DNA of 39,386 nucleotides from K189A clade bacterium (GCA_018607725.1 JABBAY010000154.1:1-39386); one strand, 5' to 3'; counted from the stretch's first letter, positions 8,786 through 16,577 are shown. Translations and numbers: made by a program. The notes: a model not told the origin generated them from the sequence alone.

Positions 8786-8938
8786 ATGAAAATCAAACAT
8801 ATTCAGTCCATGGATCTCTGGCTGCTGACGAAAGGTGACAAGGTACTTTATCGAGGTAAGCGCAATCCTTGGAAGTCTCCTGGTATTATCGCCAGTGTGC
8901 TTCGAAGTGAAGGGAAGCTGTTCCGCTACTTTGGTTAG
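8786..8938 (+). CDS. predicted SOS-controlled 50-residue basic protein
   Basis: A 50-codon ORF with a strong ribosome site (AGGTAGGGG at 8768-8776, 9 bp before ATG). It begins MKIKHIQSMDLWLLTKGDKV and ends GKLFRYFG. It has eleven Lys/Arg against three acidic residues. The segment GDKVLYRGKRN..SPGII resembles the strand pattern of a small SH3/KOW-like barrel, but I do not recognise a family. The perfect-armed LexA box 50 bp upstream suggests induction by DNA damage. After the TAG the same frame stays open to 9253 and begins DGLPVQ. The ORF could thus be a shortened version of a longer protein, or that extension may be accidental because it runs into 20-bp and 14-bp repeats and opposes the next gene. 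Confidence 0.6.
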   Translation: MKIKHIQSMDLWLLTKGDKVLYRGKRNPWKSPGIIASVLRSEGKLFRYFG

Positions 8939-8951
8939 GATGGGTTGCCGG

Positions 8952-8991
8952 TGCAAGGCGCTGCCAGTAGCTGCAAGGCGCTGCCAGTAGC
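8952..8991. repeat. 20-bp perfect tandem duplication
   Basis: TGCAAGGCGCTGCCAGTAGC occurs twice back to back (8952-8971 and 8972-8991) with no mismatch. It follows directly after the small LexA-associated ORF. A partly symmetrical GCAGCAATA..TATTGCAGC hairpin comes next. Perfect identity suggests a recent slippage event. Confidence 0.95.
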
Positions 8992-9062
8992 AGCAATATA
9001 TTATTGCAGCACCGTACCAACCGGCACCACCGAAAGATTCAACGGGCGTTTGCCTTGCAGCC

Positions 9063-9104
9063 AACTATTTTGCTGCAGCTATTTTGCTACAACTAGTCCG
9101 CTAC
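9063..9104. repeat. degenerate 14-bp tandem repeat, three copies
   Basis: Copies AACTATTTTGCTGC (9063), AGCTATTTTGCTAC (9077) and AACTAGTCCGCTAC (9091), followed by a partial AATTAGCC. It lies in the gap before the convergent chaperedoxin gene. The remaining bases 8939-9190 hold only this array, the 20-bp duplication and no gene I can support. Confidence 0.8.
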
Positions 9105-9190
9105 AATTAGCCTGTCTTGGTAAAAATTCTTCGACAAGCGCTTCCGCAAACGCGCTGCTAGATCGGGTTGGCCGAGCGGATAAACCCGGG

Positions 9191-10045
9191 CTAGTGCAAA
9201 AAGGTGAACATTTTGCGCCGGTACGCGGTGGCAGTGGAGTCGCCTTTTCCTAACAACTCAAATATCTTTACCATCGTGCGTCGAGCCAGTGCCTCGTCAT
9301 AGTCTTTGTCGATTTTCAGCATCTCGAGCAATACTTCTAACGCCTCCTCAATCTGATCATTGGCAACCAGTCGAACAGCTAATTGATATTTCAAGGGTAG
9401 GTCTTCGGGCTGTTGGGTGACGCTGTCAAGCAACTCCGTTAGGGCCGGCAAGCTGGCAGATAATTCACTGAACTCAATGCGGTTTTTTGGCTTGCCAATA
9501 CCGATAGTATCGCTGGGCAGAGTGGCAAGTAGCTCGCGAGCTTCGTCTATTCGACTCTCCATGACCAGCAGGTCAGCAAGTTCAACATGCAGGGCATGGT
9601 TTTGCGGTTCCTGACTGATGGCTTCCTGAAGCATTTGGATTGCGCCCTGACGGTTACCAGCGAGCAATAGCAGGTTGATCTGTTCTCGAATGCGCTCTAT
9701 CGGGCTCATTGTCAGTGATTCAAGGAGCTCCCGCAGCTGGGTTTCTGTTTGCTCGCCTTCCAAGTCATGGGCCATCTGTGCATTCACGATGATCTTTATC
9801 GTCGGCAGGGTTCGTACGCCCAGCTGCTGAACGATCTGCTGATTTTCCTGGACGTTGACCCGCGCCAAGAGGAACTTGCCATTGAATTCGACTGCCAGTT
9901 TCTTCAGGACAGGCGCCTGAAGTTCTGAGGGCGCGGCGCCGGGTGCGTAGAATTCCAGCATGACAGGGATCTGTCTGGATTTCTCGACGACGTCCTGTTG
10001 AAAGTCCTTTACGGAGACTTCGATAATATTTTGAGACGCATTCAT
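9191..10045 (-). CDS. cnoX: CnoX/YbbN-like chaperedoxin without active-site cysteines
   Basis: 284 residues from ATG 10045; a TTG at 10084 would add 13 unrelated residues. An N-terminal thioredoxin fold (about 1-110, with LPTIKIIV holding the cis-proline) is followed by TPR-like helices to the end, the CnoX (YbbN) architecture. CnoX holds unfolding proteins and hands them to GroEL or DnaK; in E. coli it also forms mixed disulfides through the second active-site cysteine. Here the WCGPC position reads GAAPSE (36-41), so both cysteines are missing. Holdase function is plausible, redox function through this site is not. Divergent from rmuC. Confidence 0.88.
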   Translation of the reverse strand: MNASQNIIEVSVKDFQQDVVEKSRQIPVMLEFYAPGAAPSELQAPVLKKLAVEFNGKFLLARVNVQENQQIVQQLGVRTLPTIKIIVNAQMAHDLEGEQTETQLRELLESLTMSPIERIREQINLLLLAGNRQGAIQMLQEAISQEPQNHALHVELADLLVMESRIDEARELLATLPSDTIGIGKPKNRIEFSELSASLPALTELLDSVTQQPEDLPLKYQLAVRLVANDQIEEALEVLLEMLKIDKDYDEALARRTMVKIFELLGKGDSTATAYRRKMFTFLH

Positions 10046-10188
10046 ATAGTTAATTGACCCGGTCGAAAGTGCGTAGCCTACCAAAGCGGAGCCCAGATTT
10101 CCTGCGTTATTTGGCTGTATATATTGACAGTCAGACGGTAGACTCTAGAGGTTTCTCAAGGGATTGTCTCAGTCATGCGTCGTGCATC

Positions 10189-11727
10189 ATGGGTATAGAT
10201 AGTATTGTCACGATCGCTATCGTAGCGGGTTGTAGCATGTTGCTCACGGCGTTGCTGGCGTGGCTTTGGGCTCGTCTCAAAATGCAGCGTGAGCGCGATC
10301 AATGGGCCTCTGATGCCGGGGTTCAGCAGGCGCTGACACAAGTCAGTGTCGCTACCCATCAGCGGGATCGTGAAGATCTGATGCAACGACTGCAAGCTGT
10401 GCAACAACAGCTTGCAGATCGCTCAGTGACGTTAGAGCGTGCGTTGATCAGTGAGGCCGGGTTGAAGTCTCAAGTCGAGCAACTTCAACAGCAAACTCTT
10501 GGCCTGGAAGGGCGACTGACGGCGGGGGCTCGGGAAACCGATCAATTACGAGCTGACAACGCCAGCCACCGGGAAAAAGTCAGTCATCTGCAAACAACGC
10601 TGCTAGAACAACAAAAACAAAATGAGGAGAAGTTGGCTCTACTGCATCAAGCGCGAGAAAGTCTCAACGCCGAGTTCAAAAACTTGGCCAATGAAATTTT
10701 TGATGCCAAGCAAAAGAGTTTCAAGGAACAGAATCAGATGCAGATGGATGGCTTGCTCAAGCCACTCGGGGAGAAGATCAAGGATTTTGAAAAACGGGTC
10801 GAGGAGACCTATGACAGAGAGAGCAAAGAACGATTCTCACTGGCCAAGGAAGTCCGTGATCTACAGACTTTGAATGTTCGAATCAGCCAGGATGCAGTCA
10901 ACCTCACGAATGCCCTTAAGGGTGAAAACAAGACCCAGGGTACCTGGGGCGAGGTTATTCTTGAACGGGTACTGGAAAAATCTGGGCTTGAAAAGGGTCG
11001 CGAGTATGAGGTTCAGGTCAATTTAAAAAATGAACAGGGGCAGCGCTTTCAGCCCGACGTGGTGGTGCACTTACCGGAAGGTAAGGACGTTATTATTGAC
11101 TCTAAGGTCTCGCTGGTGGGCTATGAACGTTATTGTAGTGCAGAGCCAGGGTCACAACAGCAGGAGGCTTTAAAGGCGCATATTCAGTCCTTACGCCAAC
11201 ATGTCAAACAGCTCAGCGAGAAGGATTATCAGAACCTTGAAAATGTTCGAACGCTGGATTTCGTTTTGTTGTTCGTGCCGGTAGAGGCGGCGTTTACGCT
11301 GGCGGTTCAGCAAGACAATGAAATATTTTCTAATGCCTTTGATAAAAATATTGTTCTGGTCGCACCTTCGACGCTGCTGGCAACGCTGCGGACTATTCAA
11401 AACATTTGGCGTTATGAACAACAAAATAAGAACGCGCAGGAGATCGCTGGCAAAGCCGGGGCGTTGTATGACAAATTTGTTAATTTCGTCACTGACCTGG
11501 AGGATATCGGCGGTAAGCTCGATTCGGTGCAGGCGGTTTATGCCAAGGCGCACAATAAATTAATATCGGGTAAAGGCAATCTGGTGACTCGCGCTGAAAA
11601 CATGCGTGAACTTGGCGCGCGAGTGACCAAAAGCTTGCCCGTCAGTCTGGTTGAGTTGGCCTCTCAGGAGCAGGCGATCCAGATCAGCAAGAGTGCTGTG
11701 CGCAGAATTGAAAATGATAAAAGTTAA
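10189..11727 (+). CDS. rmuC: DNA recombination protein RmuC
   Basis: 512 residues from ATG 10189; an upstream ATG at 10054 would place 45 non-hydrophobic residues before the membrane anchor and overlap the start of the divergent gene. One N-terminal transmembrane segment (SIVTIAIVAGCSMLLTALLA) is followed by a long Gln-rich coiled coil to about residue 175. The nuclease-like RmuC core comes next, with LKGENKTQGTWGEVILERVLE, FQPDVVVHLPEGKDVIIDSKVSL and LLFVPVEAAF. RmuC limits inversions and other rearrangements at repeats in E. coli, which is notable in a window full of small tandem repeats. TTGACA at 10124-10129 may be its -35 element, though no good -10 accompanies it. Confidence 0.93.
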   Translation: MGIDSIVTIAIVAGCSMLLTALLAWLWARLKMQRERDQWASDAGVQQALTQVSVATHQRDREDLMQRLQAVQQQLADRSVTLERALISEAGLKSQVEQLQQQTLGLEGRLTAGARETDQLRADNASHREKVSHLQTTLLEQQKQNEEKLALLHQARESLNAEFKNLANEIFDAKQKSFKEQNQMQMDGLLKPLGEKIKDFEKRVEETYDRESKERFSLAKEVRDLQTLNVRISQDAVNLTNALKGENKTQGTWGEVILERVLEKSGLEKGREYEVQVNLKNEQGQRFQPDVVVHLPEGKDVIIDSKVSLVGYERYCSAEPGSQQQEALKAHIQSLRQHVKQLSEKDYQNLENVRTLDFVLLFVPVEAAFTLAVQQDNEIFSNAFDKNIVLVAPSTLLATLRTIQNIWRYEQQNKNAQEIAGKAGALYDKFVNFVTDLEDIGGKLDSVQAVYAKAHNKLISGKGNLVTRAENMRELGARVTKSLPVSLVELASQEQAIQISKSAVRRIENDKS

Positions 11728-11752
11728 GCGGCCTGTACCCTAACATTCGCTC

Positions 11753-11799
11753 ATTTATAGGCCCAAAATAATATCGAAGATTGAGGTAGGCCTATAAAT
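11753..11799. repeat. 11-bp perfect inverted repeat
   Basis: ATTTATAGGCC (11753-11763) and GGCCTATAAAT (11789-11799) are exact reverse complements separated by 25 bp. The inner or flanking GCCCAAA and TTTGGGC add a second overlapping complementarity. It begins 25 bp after the rmuC stop. There is no U-run, so it is not a standard terminator; a protein-binding site or RNA hairpin are both possible. Confidence 0.75.
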
Positions 11800-11841
11800 T
11801 TGGGCGTCTGCGCGTTGGTAGCTACTCACCTCGTCATTAAG

Positions 11842-12035
11842 TTATTCACAACCTGACCCAGAATGTAAAAAGCCACTATTCATCCTTGGAAATTAAAATT
11901 CAGATCTGAAATTCAGCTTAACATGTTGATTTTAAATGCAAAAAACAATATGTATGAAAAATAAACAAACCATTATGTGGCGAAAAAGTCGAGGTTTTTA
12001 CTTTAGTAAGGAAACTATCCCCAGAGTTATCCACA
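11842..12035. other. AT-rich gene-free interval with DnaA-box-like sites
   Basis: The 476-bp gap between rmuC and the DUF4212 gene contains no gene I can support. It holds TTATTCACA (11842-11850) and TTATCCACA (12027-12035). The second equals the strongest E. coli DnaA box and the first fits the relaxed TTATNCACA form. A near match to the reverse box (TGTGGACAT) is at 12041-12049. Between them lies a markedly AT-rich stretch (about 11885-12000). It could be a DnaA-titration or regulatory locus; two good boxes alone do not make an origin, and the usual origin neighbours (dnaA, mnmG, parAB) are absent. Confidence 0.45.
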
Positions 12036-12203
12036 GAAAATGTGGACATCTCTGTTGCGTCGCATCAATTAGGTGGTTGAAAAGACTGGGGTGAGCAGCG
12101 CAAGCCTGCGAAATAGATTCTCGAAAGTCGTTATTCTGTATACTCGTGCGGCAAGCGCTTACCGAGCGTACGCTGGCAAGTTAAATAGTGCGGAGGTGAA
12201 GAC

Positions 12204-12488
12204 GTGACCGATAATAACCCTGATAAGCAACCCGGACATGAGAATCGGGAATATTGGCGTGCCAATATTCGTCTGATGTCAGGTTTACTGTTGGTCTGGT
12301 TCCTGGTGTCATTTGGCTGTGGCATCCTGTGGGTTGATTACCTTAACCAATGGCATTTTTTTGGCTTCAAGTTAGGTTTTTGGTTCTCTCAGCAGGGATC
12401 TATTGTGGTCTTCGTTATCCTGATTTTTGTTTACGCTTGGCGCATGAACCAGCTGGATAAAGTTCACGGCGTAGATGAGCAGGAGTAG
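12204..12488 (+). CDS. DUF4212 small subunit of sodium:solute symporter
   Basis: 94 residues, GTG start with an excellent GGAGGTGA five bases upstream. Two hydrophobic helices are visible: LMSGLLLVWFLVSFGCGIL and GSIVVFVILIFVYAWRM. They are preceded by the family-typical YWRANIRLM and separated by FFGFKLGFWFSQQG. DUF4212 proteins are small membrane partners encoded directly upstream of VC_2705-type symporters, exactly as here (3-bp gap). Confidence 0.93.
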   Translation: MTDNNPDKQPGHENREYWRANIRLMSGLLLVWFLVSFGCGILWVDYLNQWHFFGFKLGFWFSQQGSIVVFVILIFVYAWRMNQLDKVHGVDEQE

Positions 12489-12491
12489 GCG

Positions 12492-14255
12492 ATGAGCGCT
12501 CAAGTATTAACTTATCTATTCGTCGGCTTATCCTTTGCGCTGTATATCGGCATCGCGATCTGGAGCCGATCATCTTCAACCAGTGAGTTTTATGTTGCCG
12601 GTGGCCATGTGCATCCCTTGGCGAATGGCGCGGCCACTGCAGCTGACTGGATGTCTGCCGCCTCGTACCTGTCGATGGCTGGTATTATTGCCTTTGAGGG
12701 CGCAGATGGTGCTCGTTATCTGATGGGCTGGACTGGCGGCTATGTTCTGTTGGCGTTATTGTTGGCGCCTTATCTGCGAAAGTTCAATAAGTTTACGGTG
12801 CCAGACTTTGTCGGTGATCGCTACTATTCACAAGCTGCACGATTAGTGGCAGTGGTTTGCGTGATCTTTATTTCTTTCACCTATGTTGCCGGTCAGATGC
12901 GCGGCGTGGGTGTAGTATTTTCGCGCTTCCTGGAAGTTGATATTAATACGGGCGTCGTCATTGGTATGGGTATCGTGTTTTTCTATGCGGTACTGGGGGG
13001 CATGAAGGGTATTACCTACACCCAGGTTGCGCAGTATTGTGTGCTGATTTTTGCCTACCTGGTGCCTGCGATCTTTATCTCTCTGACATTGACGAATAAC
13101 CCGATCCCGATGTTGGGGCTGGGTAGTACCCTTGCCGCAGAGCCGGTGTACCTGCTGGATAAACTCGATGGTTTAACCACTGAGCTGGGGATGACGGCGT
13201 TTACCGCAGGGAATAAGTCGACCATCGACATGTTCTTTATTACCGCTGCGCTGATGGCGGGGACCGCGGGCTTGCCTCATGTCATCGTGCGGTTCTTTAC
13301 CGTCCCACGGGTTAGAGACGCCAGAATATCAGCGGGCTATGCGCTGGTATTAATAGCCTTGTTATACACCACAGCGCCAGCGGTGGCGGCCTTTGCTCGA
13401 GTTAATATCATTAATGCCATGGATGGATTGCACTATAGCGAAGCGCCTGAGTGGTTTGGTAAGTGGGAAAACAGCGGGCTGATCGCTTGGATCGATAAAA
13501 ACAATGATGGTGAGATTCAATACCGCGGCGGTGCTGCTATGGAGCAAAAGCCAGTGTATGACCTCGGTCGAGGTGCGAGTGGTGAGCGCTTACTCACTAA
13601 TAAAATTACCTCGAATGACAACGAACTCTATATCGACCGAGACATTATTGTGCTTGCTCACCCGGAAATTGCTCAACTGCCTAACTGGGTGGTGGCGCTG
13701 GTGGCAGCGGGTGGGTTGGCTGCGGCCTTATCGACGGCGGCGGGTTTGTTATTGGTGATCTCCACGGCGATTGCTCATGACCTGTTGAAAAAGACTTTTC
13801 GGCCAAATATTACGGAGCGCCAAGAATTGCGTTACGCGCGCCTGGCCGCTGCCGTGGCAATCGCCATTGCGGGGCTGTTTGGTATCTATCCGCCGGGTTT
13901 CGTCGCAGAGGTGGTTGCCTTCGCCTTTGGTCTGGCGGCGGCTAGCTTTTTCCCTGTCATTCTCCTGGGTATTTTCTCGACCCGGATGAATAAGGAAGCC
14001 GCCATCAGCGGTATGCTCACCGGTTTGATCTTCACCTTCAGTTATATCGTTTATTTCAAATTCATTAGCCCGGAAACCAATAGCGCGGCTCACTGGTGGT
14101 TGGGTATATCGCCAGAAGGTATTGGCAGCCTGGGCATGATCCTGAATTTCATGGTGTCGTTCGTCGTCATGCGTATAACACCACCGCCACCCCAGGAAGT
14201 TCAGGATCTTGTCCAGCATATCCGGGTTCCACAAGCGAGGCCTAGCAGTCAATGA
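12492..14255 (+). CDS. VC_2705-type sodium:solute symporter
   Basis: 587 residues with about 13 hydrophobic helices, the solute:sodium symporter (SSS, ActP-like) fold. AGGAG precedes the ATG and overlaps the end of the DUF4212 gene. Typical phrases are FYVAGGHVHPLANGAATAADWMSAASY near the N-terminus, VPDFVGDRYYS, and AAALSTAAGLLLVISTAIAHD. A hydrophilic insert (about residues 318-390) contains DKNNDGEIQYRG (335-346), which matches the start of an EF-hand calcium loop except for Gly instead of Glu at position 12. ActP homologues take up acetate, but here the stop overlaps the start of a glutamine-synthetase-like ligase (ATGA), so an amine or amino-acid substrate is also plausible. Confidence 0.9.
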   Translation: MSAQVLTYLFVGLSFALYIGIAIWSRSSSTSEFYVAGGHVHPLANGAATAADWMSAASYLSMAGIIAFEGADGARYLMGWTGGYVLLALLLAPYLRKFNKFTVPDFVGDRYYSQAARLVAVVCVIFISFTYVAGQMRGVGVVFSRFLEVDINTGVVIGMGIVFFYAVLGGMKGITYTQVAQYCVLIFAYLVPAIFISLTLTNNPIPMLGLGSTLAAEPVYLLDKLDGLTTELGMTAFTAGNKSTIDMFFITAALMAGTAGLPHVIVRFFTVPRVRDARISAGYALVLIALLYTTAPAVAAFARVNIINAMDGLHYSEAPEWFGKWENSGLIAWIDKNNDGEIQYRGGAAMEQKPVYDLGRGASGERLLTNKITSNDNELYIDRDIIVLAHPEIAQLPNWVVALVAAGGLAAALSTAAGLLLVISTAIAHDLLKKTFRPNITERQELRYARLAAAVAIAIAGLFGIYPPGFVAEVVAFAFGLAAASFFPVILLGIFSTRMNKEAAISGMLTGLIFTFSYIVYFKFISPETNSAAHWWLGISPEGIGSLGMILNFMVSFVVMRITPPPPQEVQDLVQHIRVPQARPSSQ

Positions 14256-15625
14256 AAGACGCGTCTGATCTTATTGCCCAGTACCAGAGTGAGGGCATCA
14301 AAAGAATTAAATTTGCTGTCTGCGACATCGACGGGGTGTTGCGTGGAAAATACATCAGCCTGGAGAAATTCGCTGCCATCGCGGCGGGCACTTCGGGTTT
14401 TTGTGACTGCGTACTCGGTTGGGACGTAGACGATCAGCTTTACGACAACGGGACCTTCACAGGCTGGCATACGGCCTATCCCGACGCTTTGGTACGACTT
14501 GATCTAAGCACTGAGCGAAGACTACAGGATGAAGGTAATATGCCATTCTTTCTCGGTGACTTCGTCATTCAGGAGCAACAAAAGTTTCATCCAATTTGTC
14601 CTCGAAGTCGTCTCAAGGAGGTCTTGAGCCGAGCACAGCAGGCAGGTTTGGGTGCGAAATTAGCCTTCGAATATGAGTTTTTTGTTTTCGACGAAACGCC
14701 CCATTCAATCCGTGAAAAAAACTACCGCAACTTGGTGCCTCTGTCGCCGGGTAATTTTGGTTATTCCATCCTGAGGACGAATACCCATGCTGATTTGTTC
14801 AACGAGTTGATGGACTACTGCATAGCGCATAATTTTCCGCTGGAATGTCTGCATTGTGAAACAGGTCCCGGTGTCTGGGAGGGCGCTATTGCCGTTGATG
14901 ACGCCTTGGCTGCGGCGGATAAAGCGGTGATGTTCAAGACCTTCGTGAAATCCTTCTTTCAACGTAAAGGCTTGGTCGCAACGTTTATGGCCAAATGGTC
15001 CATGGACTATCCAGGCCAAAGTGGCCACTGTCATCAATCGCTCCAACATCTGAATAATGGTGAGAGTGCATTTTTTGATTCAAATGCGGCCTATTCCATG
15101 AGCGAATTGCAAAAATCCTATGTCGCGGGTCAGCAAAAATACCTACGCCAATTATTGGCAGTCACTTCACCGACCATTAACAGTTATACGCGGCTGGTTA
15201 AAGGAGCTTGGGCGCCAACGGCAGCCACATGGGGCGTCGAAAATCGTACCACTGCATTACGCGTGATTCCTGGTTCTGCAAAAAGTCAGCGAGTTGAATT
15301 CAGGGTTGGCTCGGCTGATGCGAATCCTTATCTCGTGGCTGCAGCGACTCTGGGGGCTGGGTTGCTCGGCATTGAGGAAAGGCTTGAATTGACGGCTCCG
15401 ATCGTGGGGGATGCTTATGCAATCCAAGATCAGCTGCCGCCTGACTGGCAGTTTCCGACGAATTTGCGAGATGCAAATCGAGCCTTGGCAACGTCGGAAG
15501 CGGCAAAAAATCTATTTGGCGAGCCCTTTGTTGCGCACTATGTTGCTAGCCGAGACTGGGAAGTTCGGCAGTATGAAAAGCAGGTGACTGACTGGCAACT
15601 ACAACGCTATTTTGAAATTATTTAG
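14252..15625 (+). CDS. PuuA-like gamma-glutamyl-amine synthetase (GS family)
   Basis: 457 residues, full-length glutamine-synthetase fold. The N-terminal beta-grasp has CDIDGVLRGKYI (24-35). The catalytic domain has EYE (140-142), CETGPG (202-207), SGHCHQSL (257-264), NSYTRLVKG (310-318), NRTTALRV (331-338) and RVEFRVGSADANPY (347-360). The ammonium-site motif of true GlnA (DGSS) is replaced by GWDVDDQLYDN (56-66), as in PuuA-type enzymes that glutamylate putrescine or other amines. No adenylylation Tyr motif is evident. Its start overlaps the symporter stop by 4 bp, so transport and glutamylation are probably coupled. The acceptor amine is unknown. Confidence 0.85.
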   Translation: MKDASDLIAQYQSEGIKRIKFAVCDIDGVLRGKYISLEKFAAIAAGTSGFCDCVLGWDVDDQLYDNGTFTGWHTAYPDALVRLDLSTERRLQDEGNMPFFLGDFVIQEQQKFHPICPRSRLKEVLSRAQQAGLGAKLAFEYEFFVFDETPHSIREKNYRNLVPLSPGNFGYSILRTNTHADLFNELMDYCIAHNFPLECLHCETGPGVWEGAIAVDDALAAADKAVMFKTFVKSFFQRKGLVATFMAKWSMDYPGQSGHCHQSLQHLNNGESAFFDSNAAYSMSELQKSYVAGQQKYLRQLLAVTSPTINSYTRLVKGAWAPTAATWGVENRTTALRVIPGSAKSQRVEFRVGSADANPYLVAAATLGAGLLGIEERLELTAPIVGDAYAIQDQLPPDWQFPTNLRDANRALATSEAAKNLFGEPFVAHYVASRDWEVRQYEKQVTDWQLQRYFEII

Positions 15626-15651
15626 GCGCGGCATAACTGGCGGAGCAAGTA

Positions 15652-16392
15652 TTGAAAATCGGCATTCTAAAAGCAGACTCTGTCCTCGAGCAGTTTCAAG
15701 TGGATTTCGGCGAGTATCCGGAAATGGTATCTCGAGTTTTAAGCGCAGCCACGCAGGTTGAAGACGATGATACGCTTGAGTTTATTGCTTTTGATGTTGA
15801 GCATGGTCAATATCCTGAAGGCATTGGCGATTGTGACGGCTATATCATCACTGGCAGCAAAAAAAGTGTTTACGACGATGAGCCCTGGATTCACCGATTG
15901 CGAGAGTTTGTGGTTGAGCTGGATCAAACCCAAACACCAACAGTGGGTATTTGCTTCGGCCACCAGATGATGGCGGAAGCGTTAGGGGGCAAAACCGAAC
16001 CTGCCGATGCGGGCTGGCGGGTCGGCGTGCATAACGCGGAAGTGCTCGCCAAGGCCGAGTTCATGAGTCCCGTCGCGAATCAATTTGCGCTACTGTACTC
16101 CCACAAAGACCAGGTAAGCATTCTACCGCCAGGCGCCAAGCTGCTGGCGAGCAGCGACAATTGCCCGAATGCGATGTTCACGGTGGGCGAGCATATGCTG
16201 GCGCTACAGGGGCATCCGGAATTCATCAAGGAATATTCACAGGGCCTGATGGAGCTACGCCAGGAAATGCTCGGTGCTGAAAAATTTAACGCAGGTATCG
16301 CCTCGCTCAATAGGCTGACTGACCAGCCACTGATCGCGGCCTGGATACTTCGGTTTCTGACGACCAGTCGTCCTCAAGCTTGCCTCGAATAG
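15652..16392 (+). CDS. class I glutamine amidotransferase (GuaA-N-like)
   Basis: 246 residues from TTG 15652. A CGGAG sits 7 bp upstream and the next residues KIGILKADSV match the usual opening, so TTG is preferred. The catalytic triad is visible: Cys101 in GICFGHQ, His188 and Glu190 in LQGHPEF. An oxyanion-type loop IITGSKKSVYDD (65-76) is present. It resembles the stand-alone GMP-synthase-like amidotransferases rather than the compact PuuD family. Lying 26 bp after the GS-like gene, it may hydrolyse a gamma-glutamyl product (as PuuD does) or supply nitrogen; both are inferences. Confidence 0.85.
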   Translation: MKIGILKADSVLEQFQVDFGEYPEMVSRVLSAATQVEDDDTLEFIAFDVEHGQYPEGIGDCDGYIITGSKKSVYDDEPWIHRLREFVVELDQTQTPTVGICFGHQMMAEALGGKTEPADAGWRVGVHNAEVLAKAEFMSPVANQFALLYSHKDQVSILPPGAKLLASSDNCPNAMFTVGEHMLALQGHPEFIKEYSQGLMELRQEMLGAEKFNAGIASLNRLTDQPLIAAWILRFLTTSRPQACLE

Positions 16393-16529
16393 CAATTGTA
16401 CGGTTTCTGTCGACCAATTCTCGTGGTGTTATCGATGGTGCCGGCAATACAGAAGCTAAAATTAGCCGCCAGTCTAATTCGGTTGTGATTCATCGCGGCT
16501 TAGTGCAAATTCTGTCGCTTTATGAATAT

Positions 16530-16565
16530 CTTTACTAGAACCTTTACTAGAACCTTTATTAGAAG
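16530..16565. repeat. 12-bp tandem repeat, three copies
   Basis: CTTTACTAGAAC at 16530-16541 and 16542-16553 is exact; the third copy CTTTATTAGAAG (16554-16565) has two changes and runs straight into the AGAAGGAAG ribosome site of the next gene. It therefore lies in the 5' leader or promoter of the MBL hydrolase and could alter its expression by copy number. Confidence 0.92.
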
Positions 16566-16577
16566 AAGGAAGCCGTC

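Noticed and set aside
8600-9064. 154-codon minus-strand frame across the LexA box
   Set aside because: Overlaps the MBL gene, the LexA box, the small ORF and tandem repeats, with no ribosome site and no recognisable domain.
8945-9253. 102-codon frame in register with the small LexA-linked ORF
   Set aside because: It lies after a TAG, crosses two repeat arrays and opposes cnoX; it is noted only as a possible former extension.
11728-12203. Chromosomal origin oriC
   Set aside because: Only two clear DnaA boxes and none of the usual origin neighbours; not enough to call an origin.
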